This document shows, piece by piece, positions 1 through 9,344 of a stretch of DNA of 23,793 bases; the first letter of the stretch is position 1, and each line of letters opens with the position of its first letter. The stretch is taken from contig ML978378.1 in assembly GCA_010015745.1 (NCBI GenBank), positions 1-23,793 of the forward strand. Reading direction: 5' to 3'. The stretch comes from Setomelanomma holmii. Its lineage: Eukaryota > Ascomycota > Dothideomycetes > Pleosporales > Phaeosphaeriaceae. A model generated the notes under the pieces. It was given only the letters and a program-made list of their open reading frames with translations. It had not been told where the DNA came from and made no database searches. Made by a program: the position numbers and the translations under genes.

Positions 1-70
1 CCAGGCTGACAACATTCAAGCAACCAGTTTACAATAGACCAAGAGAGTCAGACAGAGGCATTTCCATCGA

Positions 71-469
71 TTGCAACAGTTCGCAGTGAACTTCGGCTCA
101 CTACGATATGATGGTTCGAATGCTCTCCAGTCCTGCTCTACAGCTAATTCAGCATCCATCGAAACCGTGGCAGACCTGGATCAACGCCGCAAAGACTTCG
201 TGAATGCCTTCAAGACGTTCTTCTCAACCTTTCAGAGAATGAGCACGCATTCTCAACGCGTCTCGAAACTTTCCAACGATCTCGACAACGCGCCAATGAC
301 ATCCGAAGTAGGCGGACAACTTCTCAGCAGGATGAGCGATTTCAAGGACGCGTCGGAAAAGATAGATCAGCATGCGGGAACGCTGAAGACTGCTACTGAA
401 GACTGGATGCGGGATGCTGAGCATGGTGGGAGTGAACAGCCTGTTGTGAAGGAAGAGGATCAAGAGTAG
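71..469 (+). CDS. Small helix-rich protein, possible cluster member A (start unresolved)
   Basis: The frame is open from about position 38 to a TAG at 467-469, but it has no ATG before 239-241, so either an upstream exon lies outside the window or translation starts at 239 (76 residues). The product is rich in Lys, Asp, Glu and Ser, with no signal peptide or membrane segment, and ends in an acidic tail (VVKEEDQE). Its middle resembles the two minus-strand ORFs at 1352-1681 and 1947-2384. It has a DQRRKDF motif where they have QHRQAF and QRRQAF, and an EDW near the end where they have YDW and GDW. The spacing between these points is similar: about 74 residues against 77-78. The match to the other two is weak and may be chance. 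The function is unknown. Confidence 0.4.
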   Translation: MQQFAVNFGSLRYDGSNALQSCSTANSASIETVADLDQRRKDFVNAFKTFFSTFQRMSTHSQRVSKLSNDLDNAPMTSEVGGQLLSRMSDFKDASEKIDQHAGTLKTATEDWMRDAEHGGSEQPVVKEEDQE

Positions 470-1351
470 AAGAAAACATGCGTGGAGGACGGTGGTGGTT
501 AGTGGAGCTGAAACATACGACTCCATTCCGGCGGACATTTATGCAGCTCGAAATCACGCGAACGATCAAACATGACGGGCAAAAAGACACAATCGAACTT
601 AGATGAAGTCATATGCTTTCGAGCGAGCGTGTGAATAGCAAGTCCTCCTAAGAATCTCCTATCCTTTATGAAAGACAGTCACGGCAACATCCACCTGCCA
701 CCTTATATGCCTCCCGTACCAAGCTTTTAGATGCCGTTACCCCACCTCGGCGCATGAGCACAATCCCCATCAAGCACCCCGAAATGATTCCAGCACAAGG
801 CAGCGTCACGAACCAACCCATATAAATCCACGCAACCATACGCCAATTAATCGTCCTCCACGTTCCGTTGTACAGGCCAACACCAACAGTCGCACCAGCA
901 ATACACTACTTCTTGTATATAAACGGACACCTCAGTCCGACACAGAACGACACAACTCATATCATATTATTAACCTACCTTTTTAAGCTTACATGAAGCG
1001 CAATAGAAAATCTTGTGTGAGGTTTGATGGAGAGAGCAACCGGAGGAGGCAAAAGAATGGAGGTGAATGCTGATGTGCTTTCGATTATGCTGGACTGCTG
1101 ACTTTGCTTGCTCAAGCACTCACTCGCCGACCATTCTCGCCTGGCATGACATTATCGTACCATCCCACCGCAATACCTGACATTTGTCTAGCTTTGCACT
1201 ACCCATAGTTCAGTCCCTGTCAGGCACGGTGATATACCGTAGCCCTCTAGTGTTCTGCCCCAGGTTCTCATCCCCTCTTCCCTCTCGCGCTAGTACGTTC
1301 TGGGCTTGGCGCCCAGCTTGCGCCTTCGTACATAGCTCAATACAACACGAT
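470..1351. other. Intergenic region with a TATA-like box and a 26-codon ORF
   Basis: No supported gene lies here. A TATATAAA string at 916-923 on the plus strand is followed 70 bases later by an ATG (993) opening a 26-codon basic ORF that ends at 1073. A GTGAGG at 1017 could be a splice donor, so a small spliced gene cannot be excluded, but I could not assemble a convincing one. The longer open frame at 1184-1381 has no ATG near its start and low-complexity content. Confidence 0.4.
916..923 (+). promoter_or_regulatory. TATA-box-like sequence without a confirmed gene
   Basis: TATATAAA is a textbook TATA string. It lies 70 bases upstream of the ATG of a 26-codon ORF (993-1073). No annotated gene uses it in this window, so it may be chance in AT-rich intergenic DNA. 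Confidence 0.2.
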
Positions 1352-1681
1352 TCACACATGTTCCATTCCTGGTCCTATTGACAGTCCCTCCTCCACACTA
1401 TTCTTCCAATCATATGCCCTCAACCTCAGGTCTGTCACACAATCACGCAATTTGTCCAAGGCAAGTTTCAGCTCGTCTATCTCCTTGATCAGCGCATTGT
1501 CGTCAGCTTTAGTGAGTACTTCGCTCTGCAAATTGTATTGCCTGTCGCAAGGAATCTTTGCGGCGAGCCAGCGTTGATTGATGAGAGTGAGCCACTGGGC
1601 TCTGGTGGCGTCGAGATCGGTCTTGAAAGCCTGGCGGTGCTGCGTTCCAGCACTCATGGTTGGGCGGGAGTTCGAACTCAT
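1352..1681 (-). CDS. Small helix-rich protein, cluster member B
   Basis: This uninterrupted frame of 109 codons runs from an ATG at 1681-1679 to a TGA at 1354-1352. The product has no signal peptide or membrane segment. Residues 12-95 look like two or three long amphipathic helices, including KEIDELKLALDKLRD with hydrophobic heptad spacing, so a coiled-coil or helical bundle is likely. It is clearly paralogous to the ORF at 1947-2384: about half of roughly 78 aligned residues agree by eye, including RQAF, LDxTRA, CD(R/K)QY, VLTK, KEIDELK, KLRD and RAxDW. Homology shows in the DNA as well. The gene has a good ATG and a TATA-like box upstream, so it is the best-supported cluster member. I recognise no family, and the function is unknown. 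Confidence 0.6.
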   Translation of the reverse strand: MSSNSRPTMSAGTQHRQAFKTDLDATRAQWLTLINQRWLAAKIPCDRQYNLQSEVLTKADDNALIKEIDELKLALDKLRDCVTDLRLRAYDWKNSVEEGLSIGPGMEHV

Positions 1682-1735
1682 GATGAAGGTCGAAGTTTGA
1701 CGACTGGTGTTGAATGAATCGAGGACTTGGATCCT

Positions 1736-1744
1736 CTATTTATC
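1736..1744 (-). promoter_or_regulatory. TATA-like box upstream of small protein B
   Basis: On the minus strand this reads GATAAATAG, about 55 bases upstream of the ATG at 1681. The position suits a core promoter. This is motif matching only. Confidence 0.3.
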
Positions 1745-1946
1745 TCTACTTGCTTGATTACCTGCTTGCTCTTCTATTGATTACATCTTTCTGCTCTATC
1801 TTTGCTCGTCTAAACAGTGAACACGAAAACGCTTGTTTTGAGTTTAGATGGACTGTTTCTTCGTCATGATCGCCTTCTAAGTCGAGTCGAACACTATCGT
1901 CACAAGGTGGCCTCTCTACGCAACGGGACTGTCGGTAATCCTCCTT

Positions 1947-2384
1947 CTACCCAGATCTCCAATCCCCCGCTCTCATCTCTAACATAACCGCATAATCCCT
2001 CAATTTACCCAACACAGCTTTCAGCTCATCAATCTCCTTTTCCAGCACATCGCTGTCCTTCTTGGTGAGTACATCTCTCTGCACAGCGTACTGCTTATCG
2101 CAAGCCATCACGGTGACCGGCCAGCGCATGTTGAGCGTGTGCAAGTGTGCTCTTGTGTCGTCGAGAGCGATTTGGAAGGCCTGGCGGCGTTGGGCGGCGG
2201 CGCTGATGGGATGGGGTGGATTCAGGGTGGGGAAAGGGAGGGTGTAAGCAGGACTGGATGAAGATGATGGAGTTCGTCGTTTTGCAGGTGATGAGTTTCC
2301 TTTGAGGCAGAGGACGATTGGTGGGTTCGTCAGCGCTCTGTTCCTCCTGGTTGCGAGATCTTGTGATGTCCAAAACAGCAGCAA
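1947..2384 (-). CDS. Small helix-rich protein, cluster member C (first exon uncertain)
   Basis: The frame is open to a TAG stop at 1947-1949 and encodes, from about position 2222 on, a paralog of the protein at 1352-1681 (shared RQAF, LDxTRA, CDKQY, VLTK, KEIDELK, KLRD, RAxDW). The stretch before it is Pro/Ser-rich. No ATG is in frame before the conserved part; codon 1 of the open stretch is TTG. One workable model adds a four-codon exon at 2469-2458 (ATG CTG GTA ACA), a GTATGT donor at 2457 and an AAG acceptor ending at 2388. This gives a 70-base intron and joins the frame in phase. The alternative is a gene that has lost its start. It lies in tandem with member B on the same strand, 265 bases upstream of it. 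The function is unknown. Confidence 0.45.
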   Translation of the reverse strand: MLLFWTSQDLATRRNRALTNPPIVLCLKGNSSPAKRRTPSSSSSPAYTLPFPTLNPPHPISAAAQRRQAFQIALDDTRAHLHTLNMRWPVTVMACDKQYAVQRDVLTKKDSDVLEKEIDELKAVLGKLRDYAVMLEMRAGDWRSG

Positions 2385-2598
2385 TCGCTTTGTGCTACTT
2401 ATGTAAGCACGTGTAGCTTGCTTTAGTCAGGATAGTAGTCATCGTTGCTTGACATACTGTTACCAGCATGATACAGGTACCTCGGACGACAAGTGAACAT
2501 TGAAGGTCCTGTAGACGGTCCTTGTATTGTCGGAATGCTCCAAATAGAAAGCGAGGTTCCTCTTGAAATCAGCACGTTTGAGAAATTAAAACCAATAT

Positions 2599-2621
2599 CA
2601 TGCTATGCTATGCTATGCTAT
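2599..2621. repeat. (ATGCT)n pentanucleotide microsatellite
   Basis: Four and a half direct copies of ATGCT lie head to tail in non-coding DNA. This is a short simple repeat with no further significance that I can see. Confidence 0.8.
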
Positions 2622-3640
2622 ACTTCTATAATGCTACACGCAACGCTACTAATCATTTTCGGCCTGTGCCATAGTAAGCAGATTTAAAGAAGTGGCATAG
2701 AACATATTATACAGTTGTACAGGTAACTGGGCCCTTTCTAGTGCAGATAGCAGAATGCCAGCGTTTGCGGAGGAGGACTCGAGAGATTGACCGTTTTTAT
2801 ATTCAATGAGATGATGGGCAGCCTCATCCTCTACGAGTGTCGCGGGGCGTCGTCACTGGTTGATCTATGGTCACAAAAGCATGCTAGTCATCTTGAGCAT
2901 GATCCTCTCTGTCCCCTTCTGTGGCTGCAAGTCCTCTTCCCTGGCTACTATGCTTTGACCGAGTGAGCGCTGGTGCTGGTCGCGGAATATAGAGTACTCT
3001 ACTAGTTGAGACGTTGCATGGTCGAATCGGAACTGGCAAAGGGCTAAGGCTATGTGACTTTAGAGACTTGCGCTGGAGACACGGGAGCGAGATTTGCTTT
3101 GGCCTACAGTCCGTAGGTGGTTTGTGGGCGTTCTGGGGCAGTGTGATCCCTGAGCAGCGAGGTGACATGCTCTTGCGGTTAGCTTTGCGATTTTTCCATT
3201 AGCACCTTCTATTCTGTTTGGCCCACCTTTTCTATCTCCAGAGTACGTCGCTCCCAACGTTGATCTTTCCCTATATTTAGGGCAAGTCGCTTACGCGTTT
3301 GATGTCTCCTCGCCATGCTCTTGACATCAACAGATCTTAGGTACTCGGCACGGGCGCGACTATGTTTGATCTCTTCATTTGAAACGCCGTGGGGGAACTT
3401 GTAAGCCCTGAAGTACCGAAAGGCAGTCAAACCGTAGGTATTGCGCGACAGAGTCAATAGACTCTCGGAGACCGTGTATATTGCTTCGGACTTAATGCCA
3501 ATTACGAGATGCGCGTAATCGTGTGAATATATCCTTTTGATAACGCAGCTCCCTCGATGTTTTGGCAGCTCGTCACTACAATGGAAATAGCCAAGGAAAG
3601 AAGCTCAGGAAATCCAAGCTAATACAATCTGTCGCAAGTC

Positions 3641-3991
3641 TCAAAATATGCAGCATCCAGACGTGCTCCATTCGAATCTCGCTTGTCGAACTCGGTGCTG
3701 ATCTCGATGGTAGAAAACTTCGAGCTTCAGTAGACGCGCTTCTTCGACGGCTCTACTGTTCTGTGCGCGAGTCTTCGCGAAGAGCGGATTATGTGTAGAG
3801 TGAGCCAAGGCGACATGAAGATGGCGTAGACCCATGAGATTGCGATTCATTGTTAGTCTCAATAACTCCAGCTCCGAGCTTGCGGGGCCCAGTTTCCTAG
3901 AAATACTCGGAGGAGCAGTTCTTACGGCGAAAAGCAGAGCAGCCATGTCGCACAAGAATCGTACGAACGGCATCAACCGGCCGTGAACCAT
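3641..3991 (-). CDS. Doubtful 116-codon ORF, possibly a gene fragment
   Basis: An ATG at 3991 opens 116 codons ending at 3641. The middle (residues about 45-65, with LRLTMNRNLMGLRHLHVAL) has a leucine pattern loosely like the C-terminal repeats of small F-box-type proteins common in Dothideomycetes, but no F-box or clear domain is present. Other open stretches on the same strand at 3209-3457 and 2884-3168 could be further pieces of a decayed gene, but I could not connect them. It is equally possible that this ORF is chance. Confidence 0.15.
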   Translation of the reverse strand: MVHGRLMPFVRFLCDMAALLFAVRTAPPSISRKLGPASSELELLRLTMNRNLMGLRHLHVALAHSTHNPLFAKTRAQNSRAVEEARLLKLEVFYHRDQHRVRQARFEWSTSGCCIF

Positions 3992-4345
3992 GCGGTCGGC
4001 ATGGTAGTGAGCAAGCAGGAAGTCTCGTGCTTCGGGTGAATATTAGCTATGCAGGCGCTTTGCGAACTTTGTAGAACAGTGCCACGCATGCGCATCATCT
4101 TTCACGATTCTTTCTCGCTGTAAACTTTCCAGCTTGTCGAAAGTCTACAGTATACCGTATATATTGTGTCGTTGAGCGCTGAAAACAGGACCTCGATGTC
4201 GGATCTTGTTATTAGGAGAGGTTGCTATGTGAAGTAAAGTTGTGAACGCATTCGATATGTCTTGGGTTTTAGCGCGTCTTGGCACTCCCGAAACTCCGAT
4301 GAACTTTTGGATGGACGCAGCACCACTTTCGACTCCATATCTTCA

Positions 4346-5332
4346 ATGGCACACCCACGCTCACTCTTAGCTCCGCTGAGCAGACTTACAGCTTGCTTGT
4401 CCGCCGCGTCACGATCAGAAGCGCCACGGCTGGCCTCCATATCCTACCAATCAATACGATGCGCAGCCACAAAAGCCGTGAAACGGAAGAAGAAGACAAG
4501 GAACACATTCCTACAATATGACCTGAAGAAGGCGGAGCAGTTCTCGTTGATTGATGCGATGCAGTATGTTGTACTTCCCCATAGACTAAAAGCTCGGTAC
4601 TGATGTGAATGCAGGTACATGCGCGCCTTCGAAGTAGGCCGCAACCCATCCTCCTCCAAATACGAGATGCACGTCCGCCTCCGCTCACTCAAGAACGGAC
4701 CCGTTGTTCGGAACAGGTTACGACTACCCCATCCAGTCAAGACTGACATTCGAATATGCGTCATTGCTGCGCCAGACTCAAAAGCAGCAGCTGAAGCACG
4801 ATCTGCCGGCGCGGTACTCGTGGGCGAGGACGACATCTTCGCACAGATCAAGGAAGGCATCATCGAGTTCGACAGGTGCATATGTCATATCGACAGTTTG
4901 CAGAAACTCAACAAGGCTGGATTGGGACGCCAATTGGGTCCAAAGGGACTGATGCCGAGCACGAAGACAGGCACAGTGGTTACGCAGGTGGGCGCGACCG
5001 TGAGGAATATGGTGGGTGGAAGCGAGTACAGGGAACGACAAGCTGTAATCAGGATGGCAGTGGGACAACTGGGTTATACGCCGGATGAGCTGCAGGCCAA
5101 TATCAAGGCATTTATGGATGCGCTCAAGAAGGACATCGCGCAGATGAGCGATCGAATAAGTAAGGAGATACATGAAGTGGTAAGTCAAACATGTCCCGGA
5201 CGTCGAAGCCAAGGCAGGGCACTAACAGCGCACCAGGTTCTCAGCTCAACGAATTCTCCAGGCTTCACACTGAGCGGCGAGTTCAGAGGTGCGAACTCGT
5301 TACCTGCAAGGGAGCTTACTGGTCCCTTGTAG
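4346..5332 (+). CDS. MRPL1: Mitochondrial large-subunit ribosomal protein uL1m
   Basis: Exons are 4346-4563, 4615-5179 and 5237-5332, with introns of 51 bp (GTATGT...GCAG) and 57 bp (GTAAGT...CCAG). The joined frame gives 292 residues. Residues 1 to about 50 are rich in Arg, Ser, Ala and Leu with almost no acidic residues, as in a mitochondrial presequence; KKKTR follows. The body is the L1 fold: RAFEVGRNP, NGPVVRNRLRLPHPVK, the hallmark LGPKGLMPSTKTGTV and MVGGSEYRER. L1 proteins bind 23S-type rRNA at the stalk beside the E site. The ATG at 4346 is the first in-frame ATG ahead of the presequence. The second intron is 57 bp without an in-frame stop, so its retention would insert 19 residues. 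The gene converges on COG2, with 74 bases between the stops. The family call is secure; the symbol is by family. Confidence 0.93.
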
Positions 5333-5406
5333 CCTGTGGTTGTGGCTTCCAGATGTACGAATCATGTACCATATTAACGCCATCGCAATGCTGGTATCAT
5401 ACCCAT

Positions 5407-6360
5407 TCATGACGCTTTTAATGACTTCAACACCTTGACTGCTTCCGCCGATTCATCCATGTCTGCATACACCTTCATGACCTTCATGACGCGGTCTGAT
5501 CCCGCAACACCAGCACTCTTTGATTGTTGTAATGCCGTGCTTAGATCCAGGAGCAACGTGCTCCGAACCTTGGTCATCCTCGCGGCTTGCGCCGCGACGA
5601 ATGGATGCTCGCCGACAATCTTCTCCAGTTCCTGGATAAGCCTGTATTGTTCGACGTGCCTCCTCAACTTTGCGATTGAAACGCCATAGCTCGCATCGTC
5701 CTCCTCATCCTCGTCATCGTCCTCTTCACTGTCGGAAACATCCCCCTCGCCCGTGCCGTTCGCTTCCTTGGCCGCAGGATGAATGTCCAGATCCTCCTCC
5801 AACTCCCTCAGTATCGCATCATAATCCACCAGCCTCCGACCGACCTCAGTTTTCCCCCTCACAGCCCTTTTCTCCTGCAGCAACACGCCCACTTCCTCTT
5901 CCCTTTCCGCAACAACCTGCTTCAGCCCCTCCACCTCCTTCCTAAACCCAAGTAATCCCACCCTCACTTCCTCGACCTTTTCCTCGCCGCCTTGCAGACT
6001 GTTGCCAAGATTCAGAAAATCTTGGTAGTTCGAGTTGACGAGGTCGAGTAGCTCTTTGCTAAGAAGCTGGCTGCGAGAACGCAATTCTGAGCGCAGGTCT
6101 TCGAGGGTTTGATGGCGATTTGATAGAGTGGAGAGGTATGTTGAGGGCAAAAAGTTGGGCGCTAGGAAGTCGTTGCGTTGGAGAGGCGCCGGGTAGGGCA
6201 GGTCGTCGGGGTCTGATTCTGAAGCTGAGGAGTGGTCGTCCCCGAACTGTCATGGCGTTAGCTACCTACAGCAGCCAAATGCACACATCTAGCCCAATCA
6301 TGTTTGACGAAAAGTATAGATAGTGACCAAAAACACAAGACGTACATAGAATCGACTCAT
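5407..6360 (-). CDS. COG2: Conserved oligomeric Golgi complex subunit 2
   Basis: The first exon is only five codons (6360-6346, MSRFY), followed by a 99-bp intron with a GTACGT donor at 6345 and a CAG acceptor ending at 6247, then exon 2 (6246-5407). Together they give 284 residues. After splicing the protein starts MSRFYFGDDHSSASESDPDD and continues with LPYPAPLQRNDFLAPNFLPSTYLS, the conserved COG2 opening. The region that follows is coiled coil (SRSQLLSKELLDLVNSNYQD; EVRVGLLGFRKEVEGLKQVV). An acidic linker of Asp/Glu (about residues 170-185) precedes a helical end. COG is a vesicle tether at the Golgi for retrograde traffic and glycosyltransferase recycling; COG2 belongs to lobe A. The length is usual for the fungal subunit, shorter than animal COG2. 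The gene is divergent from the NADH pyrophosphatase gene. Confidence 0.9.
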
Positions 6361-6729
6361 GGCGGTGTGCGTCTCTCCATAGACACGCAGCAAGCGAATG
6401 TCGACGCGCCAGGTGTTCGCGCGAAGTCCGAATAACCTTATCGATAAGCCCGCAGCTCGAAGAACGGCAGTGACGTTGCGGTCAGCCCTCGTCGGAAAAG
6501 GAACCGAAGTTTCGGAACAAGCTCGACCTCTCAGTGTCATGGTTACAAATCGCGTGCGAGCTTAGGCTATGGGCTACCCCTCTGTGGGGCGGCGGCCTCG
6601 ATGCGATGATGCTTGTCTTGTTCTCTTCTTTTACTTATCTCCGTCGTGAAGTCTTTCTTAGAGTTTTCTGATTTTTGCTGAGATTGTTCTGTTTATTAAG
6701 AAGAGACGAGACAGAGACGACGTCTTACA
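6361..6729. promoter_or_regulatory. Shared divergent promoter of COG2 and NADH pyrophosphatase
   Basis: The 369 bases between the two start codons must hold both promoters and both 5' UTRs. The only striking element is the 12-base palindrome at 6437-6448. A pyrimidine-rich tract (about 6612-6640, CTTGTCTTGTTCTCTTCTTTTAC) sits about 100 bases ahead of the NADH pyrophosphatase ATG, as is common near fungal transcription starts. Confidence 0.6.
6437..6448. promoter_or_regulatory. Perfect palindrome CTTATCGATAAG (paired GATAAG sites)
   Basis: The 12 bases read identically on both strands and contain GATAAG on each. GATAAG is bound by fungal GATA factors such as the nitrogen, iron and light regulators. 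It lies 77 bases upstream of the COG2 ATG and about 280 upstream of the NADH pyrophosphatase ATG. Regulation of either gene by it is inference. Confidence 0.35.
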
Positions 6730-8069
6730 ATGCCACTTCCTCAACCGGACCTTCCTGAGCCTGCGCATCCTACTGTCGATTCGATGCTGAGCCGCAAGTT
6801 TGGAAAGGAGATTGCGAATTACTTCTCCGGTAACTTGATTTCTGTCCTCCTGATATCTTGCGGGGTCTGACATACTACCAGGCTCACCATTGAATCGCGT
6901 CTCTTTCCTACGGCCGGACCATACCTTCCTATCTCAGGCTCTCAACCATCCCAGCACTACCTTCGTCCTCTTCAACAACCTCGAGCCGCTAGTCAAAGGG
7001 CCCTCCGAACTCGCGCAACGCACTTTCGCAGATGTAAAAGCTGTGGTTGGCGAAGATCCGTTCCACCGGAGTGAAGAGGATCAGATCGCGCAGTACAACT
7101 CGAGTCTGTACCAACCGCAGATAATATTCCTCGGACTGGACGAAAGGAAAGAGGGGTTCATCTACAAGGAGCACTACAAGGGACAGCCATGGTTCGCAGT
7201 CGATGTCACGCCAAAGGAAAGCGTGAAAGAAGCAGCCGAGAAGCTGGTCGCAGGACTGAAAAGCGAGGGTCTAGATTTCAGCAAAGGACGAATGAATCTA
7301 AGTCTACCCGCTGACCAAGGTACATCCTCCATCTATCATGCCACAAGTGACACCAACATACTAACCCACCCCCAAAGCCGCGATATACGCCGAAGCCCGC
7401 CACCTCCTCGACTGGAACGCACGCAACCCCTACTGCGCCTCATGCGGCTACAAAACGCTCTCCGTCAACGCCGGCTTCAAGCGCACATGTCCGCCCAAAG
7501 ACATCGCCGAATCCGTCACCAACGCCGGCGACCGCCCGCCCTGCGCAACGCGCACGGGCATATCGAACCTGTGTTTCCCCCGCACAGACCCGACCGTCAT
7601 CATGGCCGTCGTGTCGGCAGATGGCCAGAAGATCCTGCTCGGCAGACAAAAGCGCTGGCCGAAATACTGGTACTCGACGCTCGCGGGCTTCTTGGAACCA
7701 GCAGAGAGCGTCGAGGAAGCCGTGCGGCGCGAAGTCTGGGAAGAGTCCGGTATCCATTTAGGCCGCGTGGTAATCCATTCAACACAGCCGTGGCCGTATC
7801 CTGCGAATCTGATGATTGGCGCGATTGGGCAGGCGATTCCAGAGGGCGAGACAATTCACCTAGGTCATGACGCTGAGCTCGAGGATGCGAAGTGGTTTAC
7901 GGCCGGGGAGGTGAGGGAGGCGTTGAGGGTGGGGACGAGTGGGTTGGGCGAGGATGCAGGGCCGGAGTATAAAGAAGGGGGGTTGAGGTTGCCGCCTAAG
8001 ACGGCGATTGCGAATCAGCTTATGACGGCGGTGGTGAATGGGTTTGCTAGCGGGACGCCGATGATTTGA
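6730..8069 (+). CDS. NPY1: NADH pyrophosphatase (Nudix hydrolase, NPY1/NUDT12 type)
   Basis: Exons are 6730-6829, 6882-7319 and 7378-8069; introns are 52 and 58 bp, the second with a TACTAAC branch site. The product is 409 residues. The N-terminal substrate-binding domain (SPLNRVSFLR, FLGLDERKEGF) is followed by a zinc ribbon with C199-x2-C202 and C217; C235 and C245 lie in the fungal-type insertion. The Nudix box is at about 283-305 (G-x5-E-x7-REVWEESGI). Just after it comes QPWPYPANLMIG (from residue 316), the motif that marks NADH-specific Nudix enzymes. The family cleaves NAD(H) to NMN(H) and AMP, and also removes NAD caps from RNA; yeast Npy1 is peroxisomal. The end here, GTPMI, is not a standard peroxisomal signal. 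The gene converges on cysteine synthase with 82 bases between stops. Confidence 0.93.
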
Positions 8070-8151
8070 TTGTCGATGATGGTAATATAGAAGGGCGACG
8101 TTAGAGAGCAATAGATGTGTACGTATTTGTGGTTGATGTATGCTTCGAGGT

Positions 8152-9344
8152 TTATTCGAGTACTATATACTTCTTCAAATGTTGCGGTATCGCACCATAC
8201 AGATCCTTCTGCTCCAGCCACTTCTTCGAGAACAAGCGGTCCGCATATCTATACGCGCCGTCGCAAAGCAAGGTGACGACTGTGCTTCCCTTACCCATCT
8301 TCTCGGCCACTTCTTTCGCGGCAACGACGTTCAGACACGAGCTAGCACCAAGATATAGACCCTCCTCATCCAAGCACCGGTACACCATCTCAATTGTCTT
8401 TTCGTCGCTGATGTGCACCGAGCCGTCTAGCAAGTCGATGTCCGGCTTCAGGTTGTCCGTCACGCGGCCTTGCCCGATTCCTTCTGTTATCGAGCCTCCC
8501 TGTCTCTCTGCGAGTTTGCCTCCGCTCTGAATGTACGAGTGCAGTACTGAGCCTGGTGGATCTGCCAAGAAGCTTTTCACGCGGCCATTGCTCTTCTCCT
8601 TGAGGTATCTCGTTACGCCTGCCAGCGATCCACCAGTGCCCGTTGCGCAGGTGAATGCGTCGATGTTTCCTTCCGTCTGATGCCAGATCTCTGGGCCTGT
8701 AGTCTCAATATGTGCTTGTCGGTTCGCTACATTGTCGAACTGGTTGGTCCAAACGGCATTATCCAGTCTCTCTGCGTGCCGCTTAGCTTGGTGATTGTAG
8801 TTCTCTGGGTTGTCGAACGCCACTGCCGGCACAGGATATACTTCCGCACCAAGTAACCTTAGGAGGTCGATCTTTCCTTGCGATTGTGTGTTTGGCATGT
8901 ATATGACGAGCTTGTATCCCTTGGAGCGGCAGACGTGTGCAAGACCAATGCCCGTGTTACCAGCTGTGCCCTCGATGACGGTACCGCCTGGGTGTAAAAG
9001 TCCTTGACGTTCTGCATTTTCGACGACGAAGAGGGCGGCGCGGTCCTTCACGGAACCACCAGGGTTTTGAAATTCTGCTTTGCCGAGGACATTGCAGCCG
9101 GTCTCTTCAGAGAGCTTCTTGAGACGAATGAGTGGGGTTTTGCCAATCGCTGAGGTGCTGTCAGTGTTGGTCACATTGGTGTGCGTACAATGGGTATACC
9201 ATCAATGAAGCCCCGCTGCCCAACGCCTTGCGCCTTCGAGATGTTGATCGCGGTTTGTCGCGCAGCTTCAGTTTCTATCTGGCCAATGCTCTCCGCACTT
9301 CGCCATGCCGAAGCTGCGAAGCCACGTGCCGCCGTCCTGAACAT
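8152..9344 (-). CDS. Cysteine synthase-like PLP enzyme (fungal mitochondrial type)
   Basis: Exon 1 is 9344-9200 and exon 2 is 9149-8152; the 50-bp intron has a GTATAC donor and a CAG acceptor. Splicing rebuilds GFIDAIGKTPLIRL, the conserved N-terminal block of the O-acetylserine sulfhydrylase / cystathionine beta-synthase family. The product is 380 residues. PLP would bind Lys83 in NPGGSVKDRAA; the phosphate loop is TGTGG in CATGTGGSLAG; EGTAGNTGIG corresponds to the substrate loop; GASSCLN is near the C-terminus. Residues 1 to about 35 (MFRTAARGFAASAWRSA) look like a mitochondrial presequence. The sequence resembles the fungal cysteine synthase 2 group, whose physiological substrate is less certain than that of the main enzyme, so I give no symbol. 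The ATG at 9344 is the only in-frame one ahead of the conserved region. Confidence 0.9.

Larger units (their letters stand above)
2385..4345. other. Gene-poor region of about 2 kb
   Basis: No gene is supported here apart from the uncertain ORF at 3641-3991 described separately. Other open frames (for example 2884-3168, 3209-3457 and 3562-3798) are under 100 codons, lack recognisable domains and do not join into a longer product through plausible introns. A short ATGCT pentamer run sits at about 2599-2621. The last part (about 4100-4345) should hold the promoter and 5' UTR of the uL1m gene. Confidence 0.5.

Noticed and set aside
2884..3457. Minus-strand ORFs of 82-94 codons as exons of one gene
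   Set aside because: No pair of good splice sites joins them in phase, and no domain emerges. They were left unannotated.
4444..4881. 145-codon minus-strand ORF across the uL1m gene
   Set aside because: It is antisense to conserved uL1m codons, including the LRLPHPVK region, has no domain and spans the uL1m intron. It is a shadow of the real gene.
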